The notes under the pieces: generated by a model
Databases searched by the model: none
Seen by the model: only the letters and a program-made list of their open reading frames with translations
Told to the model about the DNA's origin: nothing
Shown: in pieces, positions 63,816-64,000 of the stretch
Numbering within the stretch: position 1 is the stretch's first letter
Layout: the number at the start of each line of letters is the position of its first letter
Assembly (NCBI RefSeq): GCF_002933295.1
Contig: NZ_PSSW01000007.1
Span: 124,001 to 188,000 of the forward strand
Direction: 5' to 3'
From: Marinobacter flavimaris
Lineage (GTDB): Bacteria > Pseudomonadota > Gammaproteobacteria > Pseudomonadales > Oleiphilaceae
Length of the DNA: 64,000 bases
Translations under genes and position numbers: made by a program

Positions 63816-64000
63816 GGCCATTGTCCTGTTCCGTCGCCGCAGTATCGGCCTCGGTTGATTTGCTGTTGTTCCGTGTGCCCGACGCTTTCTGCACAGCGGT
63901 GAGGATGCCCCGGAGGATATTGATCTCCATCTGATCAAGTCTGGCTCGCTGGAACAGCCGCCGCAAGCGCGTCATAAGCTGCCTGGGGTTCTCCCGCCGA
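63808..64000 (-). CDS. trmJ: tRNA (cytidine/uridine-32 2-O)-methyltransferase TrmJ, C-terminal end only
   Basis: The last 63 codons are visible, cut by the window end. [20 protein letters not shown] and [14 protein letters not shown] match the C-terminal helix of SpoU-family TrmJ, which follows the methyltransferase domain. A Thr/Glu-rich tail ends at the TGA (63810-63808). trmJ-cysE-iscR is the usual order in pseudomonads, and the 8-base overlap with cysE suggests coupling. Confidence 0.85.
   Translation of the reverse strand, partial: RRENPRQLMTRLRRLFQRARLDQMEINILRGILTAVQKASGTRNNSKSTEADTAATEQDNGHV

Overview
The window is chromosomal core DNA of a marine gammaproteobacterium, most likely Marinobacter or a close relative. 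The basis is protein resemblance plus Pseudomonas-like gene orders: gntR-smc-zipA-ligA; trpS-scpA-scpB-rluB; sdhCDAB-sucAB-lpd-sucCD divergent from gltA; topA near fadAB; and the block trmJ-cysE-iscR-iscS-ndk-rlmN-pilW-rodZ-ispG-hisS-yfgM-bamB-der. No rRNA, insertion sequence, prophage, integrase or CRISPR array was seen. Coding density is high, and both window ends cut genes (mnmC at the left, trmJ at the right).

Layout. 1-7.3 kb: the end of mnmC, a CBS-domain protein, a very large outer-membrane-type lipoprotein, then ligA and zipA. 7.4-16.6 kb: chromosome organisation (smc with an apparent frameshift, scpA, scpB), a GntR/FCD regulator, a soluble diguanylate cyclase, rluB and trpS. 16.7-29.7 kb: a nearly complete TCA block (succinyl-CoA synthetase, 2-oxoglutarate dehydrogenase with its E3, succinate dehydrogenase, citrate synthase). 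29.7-37 kb: a beta-hydroxyacid dehydrogenase, topoisomerase I and the fadBA beta-oxidation complex. 37-48.5 kb: a mixed stretch with a secreted unknown, a universal stress protein, a cysteine-cluster unknown coupled to uup, a MOSC protein, tRNA-Gly, an L,D-transpeptidase-fold protein, a CbiX-like protein, a TIGR01777 epimerase, tRNA-Glu, a CcoM-like microprotein and a GGDEF-EAL protein. 48.5-52 kb: ackA-pta. 52-64 kb: the der...trmJ block on the minus strand.

Main points of interest. (1) smc carries a one-base deletion right after the Walker A region, at a run of six C (10736-10741); the rest of the gene is intact, so it is either an assembly error or a recent inactivation. (2) iscS is followed directly by ndk: iscU, iscA, hscB, hscA, fdx and iscX are absent from their usual place, and IscS lacks the C-terminal tail that docks IscU. 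(3) A 50-residue membrane protein (45713-45865, minus), easily missed, resembles the cbb3 oxidase subunit CcoM, has a histidine-rich tail and lies behind an Anr/FNR-type box. (4) Candidate operator sites can be read for IscR, PsrA and the GntR regulator.

Together the genes describe an aerobic heterotroph that oxidises fatty acids through fadBA and the TCA cycle, has an acetate overflow/assimilation branch, and probably tunes respiration to oxygen. Nothing here forms an obviously new multigene system; the novelty lies in the isc cluster contraction, the microprotein and several uncharacterised single genes.
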